Source of the DNA: CAYFJO01 sp964343305
GTDB lineage: Bacteria; Planctomycetota; Planctomycetia; Pirellulales; Pirellulaceae
DNA length: 12,479 bases
NCBI GenBank assembly: GCA_964343305.1
Contig: CAYFJO010000322.1
Span: 1 to 12,479 of the forward strand
Direction: 5' to 3'
Shown here piece by piece: positions 1-7,479 of the stretch. The notes below the pieces were generated by a model. The model was not told where the DNA came from, did not search any database, and saw nothing but the letters and a program-made list of their open reading frames with translations. The first letter of the stretch is position 1, and each line of letters begins with the position of its first letter. Made by a program: the position numbers and the translations under genes.

Positions 1-744
1 CGAAGCGTTGCCGCCGGAGTTGATATCCTTGACCAGCACAGTTCCGCTGGCCGTTCCGTCGCTCTTCCAGAGCTCATAGCCGCTGGTGCCGTCGTTGGCG
101 CTGAAAAACAGCGTCCCGTTCACGTTCGTGAGGTAGCTGAGGAAGCTGTGCGTACCGGAGTTGATGTCCTTGACCAGCACGGTTCCGCCGGCCGTCCCGT
201 CGCTCTTCCACAACTCGTGGTCGTTGGTGCCGTCGTTGGCGCTGAAAAACAGCGTCCCGTTTACGTTCGTGAGGCGGGCGGGTAAAGAATGGCCGCCGGG
301 GTTGATGTCCTTGACCATCACGGTTCCGCTGGCGGTCCCGTCGCTCTTCCACAGCTCTTCGCCGTTGGTGTCGTCGTTGGCGCTGAAAAACAGCGTCCCG
401 TTCACGTTCGTGAGGCGGTTGGGTAACGAACTTTTAGGGATGCCGGAGGAGTCGTCGATGCCGGGGCGGATGTCCTTGACCAGCACGGTTCCGCTGGCAG
501 TCCCGTCGCTCTTCCACAGCTCAGAGCCATTGGTGCCGTCGTTGGCGCGAAAAAATGCCGTCCCACCCACGTCAACGAACTCAGTCGGGCTGGAATCACC
601 CGCGCTATTCAGATTGCCCAGCAACTCAGGCATGGCGGCCAGCATCTTCCGCTCTTCAAGCGGTTCAACCTTCAGCCGCCGCTCATGTTTGTTGGCGGGA
701 CTTGATTCTTGTCTAAACAGGCGTCGGAAGAGTTGCTTTAACAT
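1..744 (-). CDS. ELWxxDGT-repeat surface protein with LEPR-XLL-like N-terminus (partial, C-terminus off window)
   Basis: The reading frame is open from an ATG at 744 down to base 1, giving 248 residues, and its stop lies outside the window. The N-terminus is basic (MLKQLFRRLFR) and leads into VEPLEERKMLA at residues 26-36. This resembles the planctomycete LEPR-XLL motif found near the start of many large extracellular proteins. Four repeats follow with ELWKSDGTA(S/G)GT at about residues 75, 130, 177 and 224. Each is preceded by a strand-like VNGTLFFSANDGT segment and followed by V(L/M)VKDI, so the units are probably propeller-like blades. An in-frame stop lies at 748-750, just upstream, which fixes ATG 744 as the earliest start. 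No strong ribosome binding site is seen. A TTGACA hexamer lies on the minus strand at 839-844, but its -10 partner is poor. Function is unknown; cell-surface or secreted adhesion is only an inference. The shorter paralogue at 856-1425 lies directly upstream in the same orientation. Confidence 0.9.
   Translation of the reverse strand, partial: MLKQLFRRLFRQESSPANKHERRLKVEPLEERKMLAAMPELLGNLNSAGDSSPTEFVDVGGTAFFRANDGTNGSELWKSDGTASGTVLVKDIRPGIDDSSGIPKSSLPNRLTNVNGTLFFSANDDTNGEELWKSDGTASGTVMVKDINPGGHSLPARLTNVNGTLFFSANDGTNDHELWKSDGTAGGTVLVKDINSGTHSFLSYLTNVNGTLFFSANDGTSGYELWKSDGTASGTVLVKDINSGGNAS
20..580 (-). repeat. Four 114-bp coding repeats within the ELWxxDGT gene
   Basis: Four alignable 114-bp cores lie at 20-133, 161-274, 302-415 and 467-580, separated by spacers of 27, 27 and 51 bp. 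The first three are nearly identical in DNA as well as protein; for example, all share the block encoding NGTLFFSAND. The fourth, nearest the N-terminus, is the most diverged. The high DNA identity suggests recent duplication or gene conversion among units. The array probably continues beyond the left edge. Confidence 0.88.
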
Positions 745-855
745 GACTCACTCGGTATCGGTGAAAACCAAGGTCTTTCTGATGCATCCGAGCTAGATTC
801 TTCTGGGGGGATGGTTAGCTTAAACCACCTATTATGGATGTCAAGATCCTAATAT

Positions 856-1425
856 CTACGGGTCCAGTTGTCCAACAATACCGGGACCCCGCCACAATTC
901 GTTTCCTGCGCTACCGTTGTCGGCTTGAAAATACAGCGTTCCATTGACATTAACCAAATTACGTGGATACGAGTTGTCGCTGCCTGCATTGATATCCATG
1001 ACAAGCATCGTACCTGCGGTCGTTCCGTCCGTCTTCCACAACTCAAAGCCTGAGGAACCATCGTCGGCTGTGAAAAACAATGTGCCGTTGACGTTGGTAA
1101 AATAGTGTGAAAGGTGCCCTGGAAGTGAATCGTCAGCGCCGGGGTTGATGTCCTTGACCATTTCCGTGCCACCGTTTGTCCCATCGGTTTTCCATAGTTC
1201 GGAACCTGACGATCCGTCGTTTGCGGAAAACAGGGTCGTTGTACCGAGCGTTGCAAACTCGTGCGGAGCAGAACTGAATACTCCCGGATTGATGTCTGCC
1301 AAGAGCTGCGGGGTTCCAGCGAGCATGCACTTTGTTTCGAGAATCTCCACCATCAAACGGCGTCGCCGTCGCAACTTGCAGGGTTTTCCGTTCCAACGCG
1401 TGAAGAGACTATATTTCGATTTCAT
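856..1425 (-). CDS. Short ELWxxDGT-repeat protein, truncated paralogue of the neighbouring gene
   Basis: This 189-residue protein is related to the gene at 1-744. The N-terminus is very basic (residues 17-23 are nearly all Arg/Lys) and carries LETKCMLA at residues 29-36, exactly where the neighbour has LEERKMLA. Three ELW motifs sit at about residues 76, 128 and 177. The first two are complete (ELWKTDGTNGGT, ELWKTDGTTAGT). The third stops being repeat-like after ELWR and ends in an unrelated tail of about ten residues before a TAG at 856-858. Family members usually carry many more repeats, so this one looks cut short in mid-repeat. The start is ATG 1425, with an internal ATG at residue 25 as an alternative. 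No clear Shine-Dalgarno sequence is present, and GCAAG-GATCC-type pairing just upstream (1427-1440) could form a small hairpin. It may be a functional mini-protein or a decaying copy. Confidence 0.8.
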   Translation of the reverse strand: MKSKYSLFTRWNGKPCKLRRRRRLMVEILETKCMLAGTPQLLADINPGVFSSAPHEFATLGTTTLFSANDGSSGSELWKTDGTNGGTEMVKDINPGADDSLPGHLSHYFTNVNGTLFFTADDGSSGFELWKTDGTTAGTMLVMDINAGSDNSYPRNLVNVNGTLYFQADNGSAGNELWRGPGIVGQLDP

Positions 1426-1519
1426 GGCAAGGGATCTTGCTCGCGTGTTGGGCTAACGCCGAAAGAATATTATTTACCGCGGGCGCATCGATACGAAAGT
1501 GCCGCGCACAAAAAAGTCG

Positions 1520-1544
1520 CCATTGGGGAAAACGTTCCCAATGG
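1520..1544. promoter_or_regulatory. Inverted repeat, possible operator or leader hairpin
   Basis: CCATTGGG at 1520-1527 and its exact complement CCCAATGG at 1537-1544 flank a 9-nt loop. Pairing can extend inward (GGGGAA with TTCCC) if one base is bulged. It lies about 95 bp upstream of the start at 1425, in the leader of that gene. It could be a protein-binding site or an RNA hairpin. There is no T-run on either side to make it a classical terminator. Confidence 0.35.
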
Positions 1545-1620
1545 GACCTGTTCTTCGATTCGGTATGTTCTCTTAGCCAATTTCATGCTACTTCTCCCGC
1601 AACGTCATTGCAAGCGAGTT

Positions 1621-1636
1621 GTAAACAAGTAAACAA
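1621..1636. repeat. Tandem octamer GTAAACAA x2
   Basis: Two perfect copies of GTAAACAA stand end to end at 1621-1628 and 1629-1636. They lie at the far end of the leader region of the gene starting at 1425. They could be a regulatory-site pair or a chance low-complexity repeat; nothing else distinguishes these options. Confidence 0.4.
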
Positions 1637-1783
1637 ATAAGAAATGTGGCGTGGAGTGTTCCAACTCTGGCTAAGAGAACGCGAAACACCTAGCTAGAGG
1701 TTTGCGCGCAAGTATCGGGGGATGTCCGTGACGCGATTTGGCAACAATTCTTGCGAGTGGTTTGGCTAATCGGCCCCGAAGTG

Positions 1784-1918
1784 TTACAGCGACGATCGAC
1801 GTGTGCCGACGTCGAGCAGTCCGTTCATCAAACTTGACCTCGCTACGTCGTGGTCTAAGCCTCGCATGTGACCCAGTTCGTGAAGAATGACGATGAGCAA
1901 GTCCATGCGACCAGCCTG
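1784..1918 (-). pseudogene. C-terminal fragment of a matrixin-like zinc metallopeptidase
   Basis: The minus-strand frame ending at a TAA at 1784-1786 encodes GRMDLLIVILHELGHMRGLDHD, followed by S-S-L-M-N and D-V-G-T-R-R. HELGHMRGLDH fits the metzincin zinc site HExxHxxGxxH, with the catalytic Glu and three zinc ligands intact. The downstream Ser-x-x-Met is placed like a Met-turn. This arrangement (a hydrophobic DLL helix, the zinc site, then a GTRR tail) is typical of the C-terminal end of planctomycete secreted matrixin-like domains. Upstream of about position 1918 the frame loses all such character, although it stays open to an ATG at 2044; a TPR-coding sequence reads on the opposite strand there. 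No substrate domain, signal peptide or complete catalytic domain is present, so this is best read as a remnant. A short functional peptide cannot be excluded but is unlikely. Confidence 0.55.
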
Positions 1919-2270
1919 TGTCGAAAGGCCTGAATCGCTTGCTGATCGAGCATTGGCTCTGCATGCGCAACGCCAAGCCAACGAGGCGATCAAGTTGTTT
2001 CGCCAGGCGATCACCTTGGGGTTCGAATCAGCGAAGTTGCACAACGATTTGGGTAATGCATTACAAGATGCTGGCGACCAAGACGCCGCATTGTTGAGTT
2101 ACCGTCAAGCCATTGCCGTCGATGAAACGTTCGCCCCCGCGCACCAAAATCTCGGCTTCGTACAAATCAATCACGGCCGCCTGGAAGAAGGTCGACCGCA
2201 TCTCGAGCTCGCAGGCAAGCCGGTTTTGAAAACGGAAATACGGTCGTTTCTTAGTGTGACTCAACCTTGA
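1887..2270 (+). CDS. Short TPR-repeat protein, possibly a gene fragment
   Basis: This 127-residue frame has clear tetratricopeptide repeat character. Residues 17-50 contain a helix pair (ADRALALHAQRQ...EAIKLFRQAI). Residues 51-84 form a second (LHNDLGNALQDAGDQDAALLSYRQAI), and residues 85-110 a third (APAHQNLGFVQINHGRLEEG). TPRs are protein-interaction scaffolds; no enzyme domain or export signal is present. The first dozen or so residues are encoded antisense to the metallopeptidase fragment at 1784-1918 and look non-native. No Shine-Dalgarno sequence precedes ATG 1887 or the next ATG at 1893. The C-terminus leaves TPR character at about residue 112 and ends in an apparently random tail. It is therefore more likely an internal piece of a larger TPR gene than an intact gene. 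It converges on the gene ending at 2292, with 21 bp between them and no obvious terminator. Confidence 0.5.
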   Translation: MTMSKSMRPACVERPESLADRALALHAQRQANEAIKLFRQAITLGFESAKLHNDLGNALQDAGDQDAALLSYRQAIAVDETFAPAHQNLGFVQINHGRLEEGRPHLELAGKPVLKTEIRSFLSVTQP

Positions 2271-2291
2271 CGATTTCTTGAACGTTTCTTG

Positions 2292-3797
2292 TCAGCCGTC
2301 GTCGCGCTTCAGCCGGCGGTCCGCGAGGTCCACTTTGTACATGATCTGGTTGTAGTTATATCGAGGAGTTGGAGTCGGGTTTCCCGAAAACATGTTCGTG
2401 TAGGTTGCCTCGAAGTAGATGATCCTCCCTTTTTCTTTTGCAAAGAATGAGTGCTGCTTTGGATTGTAGAAACTGTATTTATCGTGCGTGACAAGCTTTC
2501 GGGCATACTTCCAAGGGCCATTCGGTTGCTCCGATTCGGACAGCCATATCTCGCCGAGCGGCGATGTGCCAAACGACTCAAGGGCAATCATCACGTAGCG
2601 CTTGCGGTATTCGCTCCACGCCACACTGCTGCTGTGGACCCTTACTCTTTTGCCCGTTTCGGCATCACGCAGTTGAAAGAACCGTTCTTCTCCAGTGATA
2701 CGTCCTTCCTTGACCAAGCGGTCTTCGATTTCCTCGGATGGCACGATCGCATCCGCTCGCCACTGCAATCGCAGTCTTCCTTGTGCGTCGCGATCCACCA
2801 TAAGTTTATCCGCACGACTGCCGGGTTTGAAATACGTGTACGCTTCATAACACGTCAAATCCGAAAGAGATTCAGCAGTTGCACGCACTCGGATTATTGG
2901 ACATTGATGACCAAAGTAGACGTAGTCCACCTCGCGGTCGCGGTGAATGAACGGGTGCCCGGCTGGAAACACCGGCGCGCTCATATCAAATCGCCGGCGT
3001 TGTTCGAACTGTTTTGTCTTGTCGTTGAATTCAACCAATCCACGTTCGTAAATCGTCAGCGGTGGTTTTACTTTTACGTACTTTGCGAACAGCCTCTCTC
3101 GACCGGATTCGTCCTTGACGGTGACGAGTCCGTTGATCCAAGTAGGCCCCTTGCCCGGCATCTGGCACGTCGCTTTGGCAAACCCGCGGTCATCCGTGAA
3201 ATACGCAAGGTCGATGCCAATATCAGGGTCCATTCCCCCTTGGCAGGGCAAAAGTGAAGTGGCACCGGGCACGTGAAAATTGCCTAGAGGATACGACGGC
3301 CGATTGGTGTCACCCCAGAACCAATAGAGTTTTCCCTGGAAGACCGCACACACGACACTGTCGGATCCAAACACGCGTCCGTTCAGCAGCGCGTGCGCAA
3401 GTGGAGGATCTTCGCCCACCAATACCGTATCGCGATAAACACCGGCTCCCGTGATGCGATAAAGTCGTTCAGCGATATTGAGCCGCTTGATGTGCAGTGT
3501 GGCCGCCCCTCCGGCCACCACTTTGAGCCGCTTTCCACGATATCCAAAACCGTCCTTCGGAAACTCGTAACCGTGACTGCGGACGTGAAAAAAGACGTCC
3601 CGTCCCATTAATCCCGGTTCGTGAAACGCAACAATACCATTGCTGTCCGTATAGTAACGCACATTGTTAACGGTTTCTAATTCAACGAGCGGGACGCCGC
3701 GCCTTGTTTCCGAGTCAACCACGTGAATCTTAAAGTAATCGCCTTTCTCGGGCTGTCCAAGCAACAGCGCAATCATCAGGGCGAACGATTGATTCAT
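2292..3797 (-). CDS. Exported protein with Ig-like N-terminal domain and DUF4185/GH43-like propeller
   Basis: This is a 501-residue protein. The first 14 residues are hydrophobic (MNQSFALMIALLLG) and suggest a short export signal. Residues 22-105 (FKIHVVDSETRRGVPLVEL..., then YYTDSNGIVAFHEPG) look like a transthyretin/carboxypeptidase-regulatory-like beta-sandwich. Residues 130-495 look like a propeller. They include VVCAVFQGKLYWFWGDTNR at 148-166, a GDT motif reminiscent of DUF4185 and five-bladed glycoside-hydrolase-like folds, and a C-terminal block rich in YNPKQHSFF, IYFEATYT and TPRYNYNQIMYKVDL. That block resembles a tail I associate with planctomycete hypothetical proteins. No catalytic residues can be assigned, so a carbohydrate-related role is only a guess. 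The start is ATG 3797, with GGAG (3807-3810, minus strand) 9 nt upstream. It lies 198 bp downstream of the large BNR-like gene in the same orientation, so co-transcription is possible. Confidence 0.85.
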   Translation of the reverse strand: MNQSFALMIALLLGQPEKGDYFKIHVVDSETRRGVPLVELETVNNVRYYTDSNGIVAFHEPGLMGRDVFFHVRSHGYEFPKDGFGYRGKRLKVVAGGAATLHIKRLNIAERLYRITGAGVYRDTVLVGEDPPLAHALLNGRVFGSDSVVCAVFQGKLYWFWGDTNRPSYPLGNFHVPGATSLLPCQGGMDPDIGIDLAYFTDDRGFAKATCQMPGKGPTWINGLVTVKDESGRERLFAKYVKVKPPLTIYERGLVEFNDKTKQFEQRRRFDMSAPVFPAGHPFIHRDREVDYVYFGHQCPIIRVRATAESLSDLTCYEAYTYFKPGSRADKLMVDRDAQGRLRLQWRADAIVPSEEIEDRLVKEGRITGEERFFQLRDAETGKRVRVHSSSVAWSEYRKRYVMIALESFGTSPLGEIWLSESEQPNGPWKYARKLVTHDKYSFYNPKQHSFFAKEKGRIIYFEATYTNMFSGNPTPTPRYNYNQIMYKVDLADRRLKRDDG

Positions 3798-3995
3798 TGG
3801 AAGTTACTCCCGGCTACCATGACCAAACGACGCAGTTGAACACGACCCTTGGATTATTGTCCCAATCAGTCGCGGTTGCGAATCGACAGGCTTGTTTGAG
3901 CGTACCGCCGGATTTCGTACAAGCGGTTGTTTCCCCTCATGCGGTCATTTTGTTCGCTGAATCAACTGCCTAACAGCTCCGATCAGAAAGAACCG
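3798..3995. other. Intergenic region between the two minus-strand propeller genes
   Basis: No gene is seen. On the minus strand a weak promoter-like pair, TTCGCA with an 18-bp spacer to AATAAT (-10 at 3853-3858), could drive the gene starting at 3797 independently. No rho-independent terminator follows the stop at 3996, so read-through from the upstream gene is equally plausible. Confidence 0.3.
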
Positions 3996-6900
3996 CTACG
4001 GCTCGGGTATCTTTCGACCCGGCGTCCAGGGCACACCGGCTTTGTCCAGCTTCTGTTGAAGTTTGGCGAAATCCTCTTCGATCAAATTTCTCAGCGCTTT
4101 GCGGATGTCGGCATACTCTTCCTTCGCAATATCGAATTGACGTCGATGCGTCTGGGTGGGGCCGTGAGTTGTGTTGAGAGATCCCGAAAGGGCCGTCTGC
4201 ACTCTGGTGGTGATCGAGATTTGTGCGCTTTGGCTGCGTTTATCTTTTGTCTTGTCACCGGTCAGCAAGACTTGCAGGTCCACGAGTTTAAGTTCTATCT
4301 GCCGAGCTTCGTCGAATAACGCGTTGCCGGCTTGTGGTGTTTGCTTGATAGCATTTTTGATTTGACCAAGTTGGCCAAGCAATTCTTGGATTTTGCCGTT
4401 GGCGCCCGTGACGGTTCGTTGCAGTCGGCCGACCATTTGTTGAAACGTGAGGACCTTGTCAGGGTCTTGGATCGGCAGCGTTGGCGTGCCAATCGAGATC
4501 ACTTCGAACGGCTGAAGCTTGCCAAGCGATGTCACTGTGTCGTCAACGCGTTTCGCGGCCGAGACGCTATAGATTCCAGGTGTAACCAATGGTCCCGTCC
4601 CCGCTCCGGTCGTGAACGGGGCGTGCCGCAGATTCCAAACGATGCGGTGAATGCCGGACGACGAGGGACCGGTGACGCGATTGACGACGTTACCTTTGTT
4701 GTCGGTGATTGTGAAAATGATTGCCGGATTCTCTTCACGCTCTTCCTTCGTCAGCGCATCCCATTCAGGAATCTCGGTGTCGACACCAGAGGATTTCGTC
4801 TTGGCTTCTTTCTCGTGTCGAATCTGCTTGCGCGTCTTTAGCGAGTCGCGCAGGTAATAGGTGAACACAGCCCCAAACGGCGGGTTCGGTGCTGTGAAGA
4901 AGGCGTCACCTTGACTCCCTTTTTCGCCGCCGTATACACGCGCCGGGATGTACAGAAGCGACTTTTTGATCGGGAACATTGTGAATTCGTTGGATGATAA
5001 CAGTTTGTTGTCGATCACCCGCAGCGGCGAGTAGTCATCAAAGACATAAAAGCTTCGTCCGAAGGTTGCACCGACAACGTCGTTCTCACGGCGCTGGATT
5101 TCGATATCGCGAAACGGGATCACGGGTGTGTTGAGTTTGATCCAGTGTTGGCCGCCATCGAGTGTGAAGAAGAGTCCGAATTCAGTGCCCGCGAAACAAA
5201 GCTCCTTTTTGATGTGATCTTGTTCAAATCGCCACACGAGATGGCGATCCGGCAAATTGCCCGTAATCGATTTCCAGGTGCGACCGCGGTCGGTACTCTT
5301 GACCAAGTACGGTCGGAAGTCACCCGTCTTGTGATTGTCCAGCGCTGCGTAGACCGTGTCGATGTCGTGCAAATCGGCTTTGACGTCGTTGACGAACGAA
5401 AACTCCGGGATGTCGACGATCCGCTCGATCTTTCGCCACGTCTTTCCGCCATCCTCGGTCACTTGGATCAGCCCGTCGTCGGTGCCAACGTATATCAAAC
5501 CTTCCTGGAGTGGCGATTCGGAAATCGACGTGATGTTGCCGTACTGTGACATGGCGTACAAGTCGTAAACGGCATCAATACTCCAGACGCGGTCCATCAT
5601 CTTCAACTTGAAACGATCAAGGTTTCGAGAAAGATCGGGGCTAATCGTCTTCCACGAATCGCCTCGGTCGTCACTTCGATGCAGTTTTTTCGAGCCGAAA
5701 TAAAGTCGCGTGTGCGAGTGCGGGCTGATGTGGATCGGCGAGTCCCAATTGAAGCGAAGTGCCTCTTCGCCCTTTTCTGGTTGTGGACGAATGTCGATCG
5801 ATGTTCCCGTGCGGCGATCATAGCGGCGCAGATAACCTCGCTGTGCTTCGCAGTAAATGATGTTGGGGTCCTCGGGGTCGATGGCACAGTCGTGTCCGTC
5901 TCCGCCGATCGTTGTGATCCAGTCGCTGTTGCGGATGCCAGACGCGTTGCCCGTCCGGCTCGGGCCATATTGCGTATTGTTATCCTGTGTGCCGCCGACG
6001 ATGTTGTAAAACGGCCAGTCGTTATCGAGCGCAAGCTTGTAAAACTGCGTGAGCGGCAAATTGGCACAATATGCAAACGTCTTGCCGTAGTCGTACGAAG
6101 GATAGACGCCGCCGTCGCAACCGACCAACAAGAAGTCAGGATCGGTCGGATGAAACACGACCGCGTGGTTATCCACATGCTTCCAACGACTCTCGACAGT
6201 CTCCCATGTTTTGCCGCCGTCTTCACTGCGACCCAGCCGCACGTTCGCATGGTAGAGAACGTCGAATCGGTGGGGATCAGCCCAGAGTTCCTGGTAGTAA
6301 TGAGGCCCCGTTCCGCCAGCGACATAGTCGCTCATCTTCTGCCACGTCTCACCACCGTCGGCGCTTCGCCACGTTCCGCCAGTTCGTCCGGCCAACTCGA
6401 TCGCGGCGTACATGACATCCGGCTTAATCGGTGAAATGGCAAGTCCAATTTTGCCTTTGTCTTGACCCGGCAAACCGCTCTTCATTTCGCGCCACGTCTT
6501 GCCGCCGTTGGTTGATTTGTGAATGCCAGTTTCGGGTCCGCCGTTAACCAACGACCAAACGCTGCGATACCGTTGATGCGTTGCCGCGAAGAGTATGTCG
6601 GGATTGCGCGGGTCGAACAGAACGTCCGTCACCCCTGTGTAGGGTCCCTTGGCCAGAATCTGGTTCCACGTCGTGCCGCCATCAGTCGTCTTGTACAGTC
6701 CTCGCTCGCCGCCTTTCGACCACAGCGGACCTTGCGCCGCGACATACACCGTGTCCGAGTCACGCGGATCAATCAGTACCCGCGCGATGTGCTCGGTCTG
6801 CTTGAGCCCCACGTTCTTGAAGGACTTGCCGCCGTCCAGACTCTTGTAAATTCCATCGCCATAGCCAACATGACGGCCACCAACGTCTTCTCCTGATCCG

Positions 6901-7238
6901 ACCCAGATCGTGTGCCGATTCGAAGGATCGATCGTCACGCAACCGATCGAGTACGAGCCGTAATGATCAAAGATGGGCGTCCAAGTTGTACCTGAGTTCG
7001 TCGTTTTCCAGAGGTTGCCCGATCCAGCCGCGACATACCACGTATTTGGCTTGACCGGATCGATGGCAATGTCTGAGATTCGACCTGACATCAACGCGGG
7101 ACCAACCGCGCGTAATTTGAAGCCGCTGAAGGTTCCCGAGTTTATTTTGTTTTGACTCTCATTTGGTGCGTCGTCCTGTGCGAGAATTGGAATAGTTGAA
7201 AGGAAGGCGATTGCAATAAACGTTGCAGAGTTTTTCAT
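3996..7238 (-). CDS. Exported sortilin (VPS10)/BNR-type beta-propeller protein
   Basis: This is a 1080-residue protein. A clear signal peptide lies at residues 1-20 (Lys-rich start, hydrophobic core, cleavage likely after ILA). Eleven Asp-box motifs of the S/T-x-D/N-x-G-x-T/S-W/F type start at about residues 79, 133, 184, 242, 292, 338, 381, 522, 594, 648 and 692. This indicates one or two large propellers like those of sortilins, sialidases and plant HCF136-like proteins. Residues 830-910 look like a beta-sandwich (FTITDNKGNVV..., then GIHRIVWNLRH), and residues 925-1065 are helical and probably coiled coil. Bacterial proteins with this order are usually annotated as glycosyl hydrolase or WD40/YVTN/BNR-like. 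Asp-boxes are structural, so they do not prove enzyme activity. The full sialidase catalytic set (Arg triad, Tyr/Glu pair) cannot be assigned. The start is ATG 7238, with GAGG 10 nt upstream. Location is periplasmic or secreted. Confidence 0.92.
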   Translation of the reverse strand: MKNSATFIAIAFLSTIPILAQDDAPNESQNKINSGTFSGFKLRAVGPALMSGRISDIAIDPVKPNTWYVAAGSGNLWKTTNSGTTWTPIFDHYGSYSIGCVTIDPSNRHTIWVGSGEDVGGRHVGYGDGIYKSLDGGKSFKNVGLKQTEHIARVLIDPRDSDTVYVAAQGPLWSKGGERGLYKTTDGGTTWNQILAKGPYTGVTDVLFDPRNPDILFAATHQRYRSVWSLVNGGPETGIHKSTNGGKTWREMKSGLPGQDKGKIGLAISPIKPDVMYAAIELAGRTGGTWRSADGGETWQKMSDYVAGGTGPHYYQELWADPHRFDVLYHANVRLGRSEDGGKTWETVESRWKHVDNHAVVFHPTDPDFLLVGCDGGVYPSYDYGKTFAYCANLPLTQFYKLALDNDWPFYNIVGGTQDNNTQYGPSRTGNASGIRNSDWITTIGGDGHDCAIDPEDPNIIYCEAQRGYLRRYDRRTGTSIDIRPQPEKGEEALRFNWDSPIHISPHSHTRLYFGSKKLHRSDDRGDSWKTISPDLSRNLDRFKLKMMDRVWSIDAVYDLYAMSQYGNITSISESPLQEGLIYVGTDDGLIQVTEDGGKTWRKIERIVDIPEFSFVNDVKADLHDIDTVYAALDNHKTGDFRPYLVKSTDRGRTWKSITGNLPDRHLVWRFEQDHIKKELCFAGTEFGLFFTLDGGQHWIKLNTPVIPFRDIEIQRRENDVVGATFGRSFYVFDDYSPLRVIDNKLLSSNEFTMFPIKKSLLYIPARVYGGEKGSQGDAFFTAPNPPFGAVFTYYLRDSLKTRKQIRHEKEAKTKSSGVDTEIPEWDALTKEEREENPAIIFTITDNKGNVVNRVTGPSSSGIHRIVWNLRHAPFTTGAGTGPLVTPGIYSVSAAKRVDDTVTSLGKLQPFEVISIGTPTLPIQDPDKVLTFQQMVGRLQRTVTGANGKIQELLGQLGQIKNAIKQTPQAGNALFDEARQIELKLVDLQVLLTGDKTKDKRSQSAQISITTRVQTALSGSLNTTHGPTQTHRRQFDIAKEEYADIRKALRNLIEEDFAKLQQKLDKAGVPWTPGRKIPEP

Positions 7239-7479
7239 TGGTAAACAACCTCATGAGTCAGAGTCGCGTGCACGCCGAGCTGTCTAATTCCCAAGTTTGC
7301 TTGAGCCGGCGTGTGCGGTCAAACGTTCTGTGCCAAATATGACTTGGATGGGCAACTGTCGAGGTCTCTTGCTCAGAAGGCCGGCCAGGCAAAGACGCGG
7401 AAGCGGGCTCTGTGGTGTTTTCTCGAATCTGGCTAGGCGGTGTGACGAGTCAGCATGACATTGCCGAATTCGTGGCTGA

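Larger units (their letters stand above)
1426..1783. other. Non-coding stretch upstream of the short ELWxxDGT gene
   Basis: No convincing gene is present; the open frames here have no recognisable protein character. On the minus strand there is a weak sigma70-like pair, TTGCAA and TAGCAT with a 17-bp spacer (about 1586-1614), upstream of the gene starting at 1425. A perfect 8-bp inverted repeat lies between that pair and the gene, and a tandem octamer lies beyond it. The promoter call is tentative because each hexamer matches consensus at only four of six positions. Confidence 0.5.

Noticed and set aside
161..796. Long plus-strand open frame over the ELWxxDGT repeats
   Set aside because: It is the antisense of the repeat gene. 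The minus-strand frame gives regular ELWKSDGT repeats, while this frame gives Ser/Pro-rich periodic noise.
2451..3257. 268-codon plus-strand open frame
   Set aside because: It lies wholly antisense to the propeller gene at 2292-3797 and has no domain character or ribosome binding site.
4004..4021. CGGGT...ACCCG inverted repeat at the 3' end of the BNR-like gene
   Set aside because: It lies inside the coding sequence, the stem is only 5 bp and no T-run follows, so it is not a credible terminator.
5603..6434. Long alternative frames on both strands within the BNR-like gene
   Set aside because: The peptides are Arg/Ser-rich shadows. The true frame there carries the Asp-box motifs.
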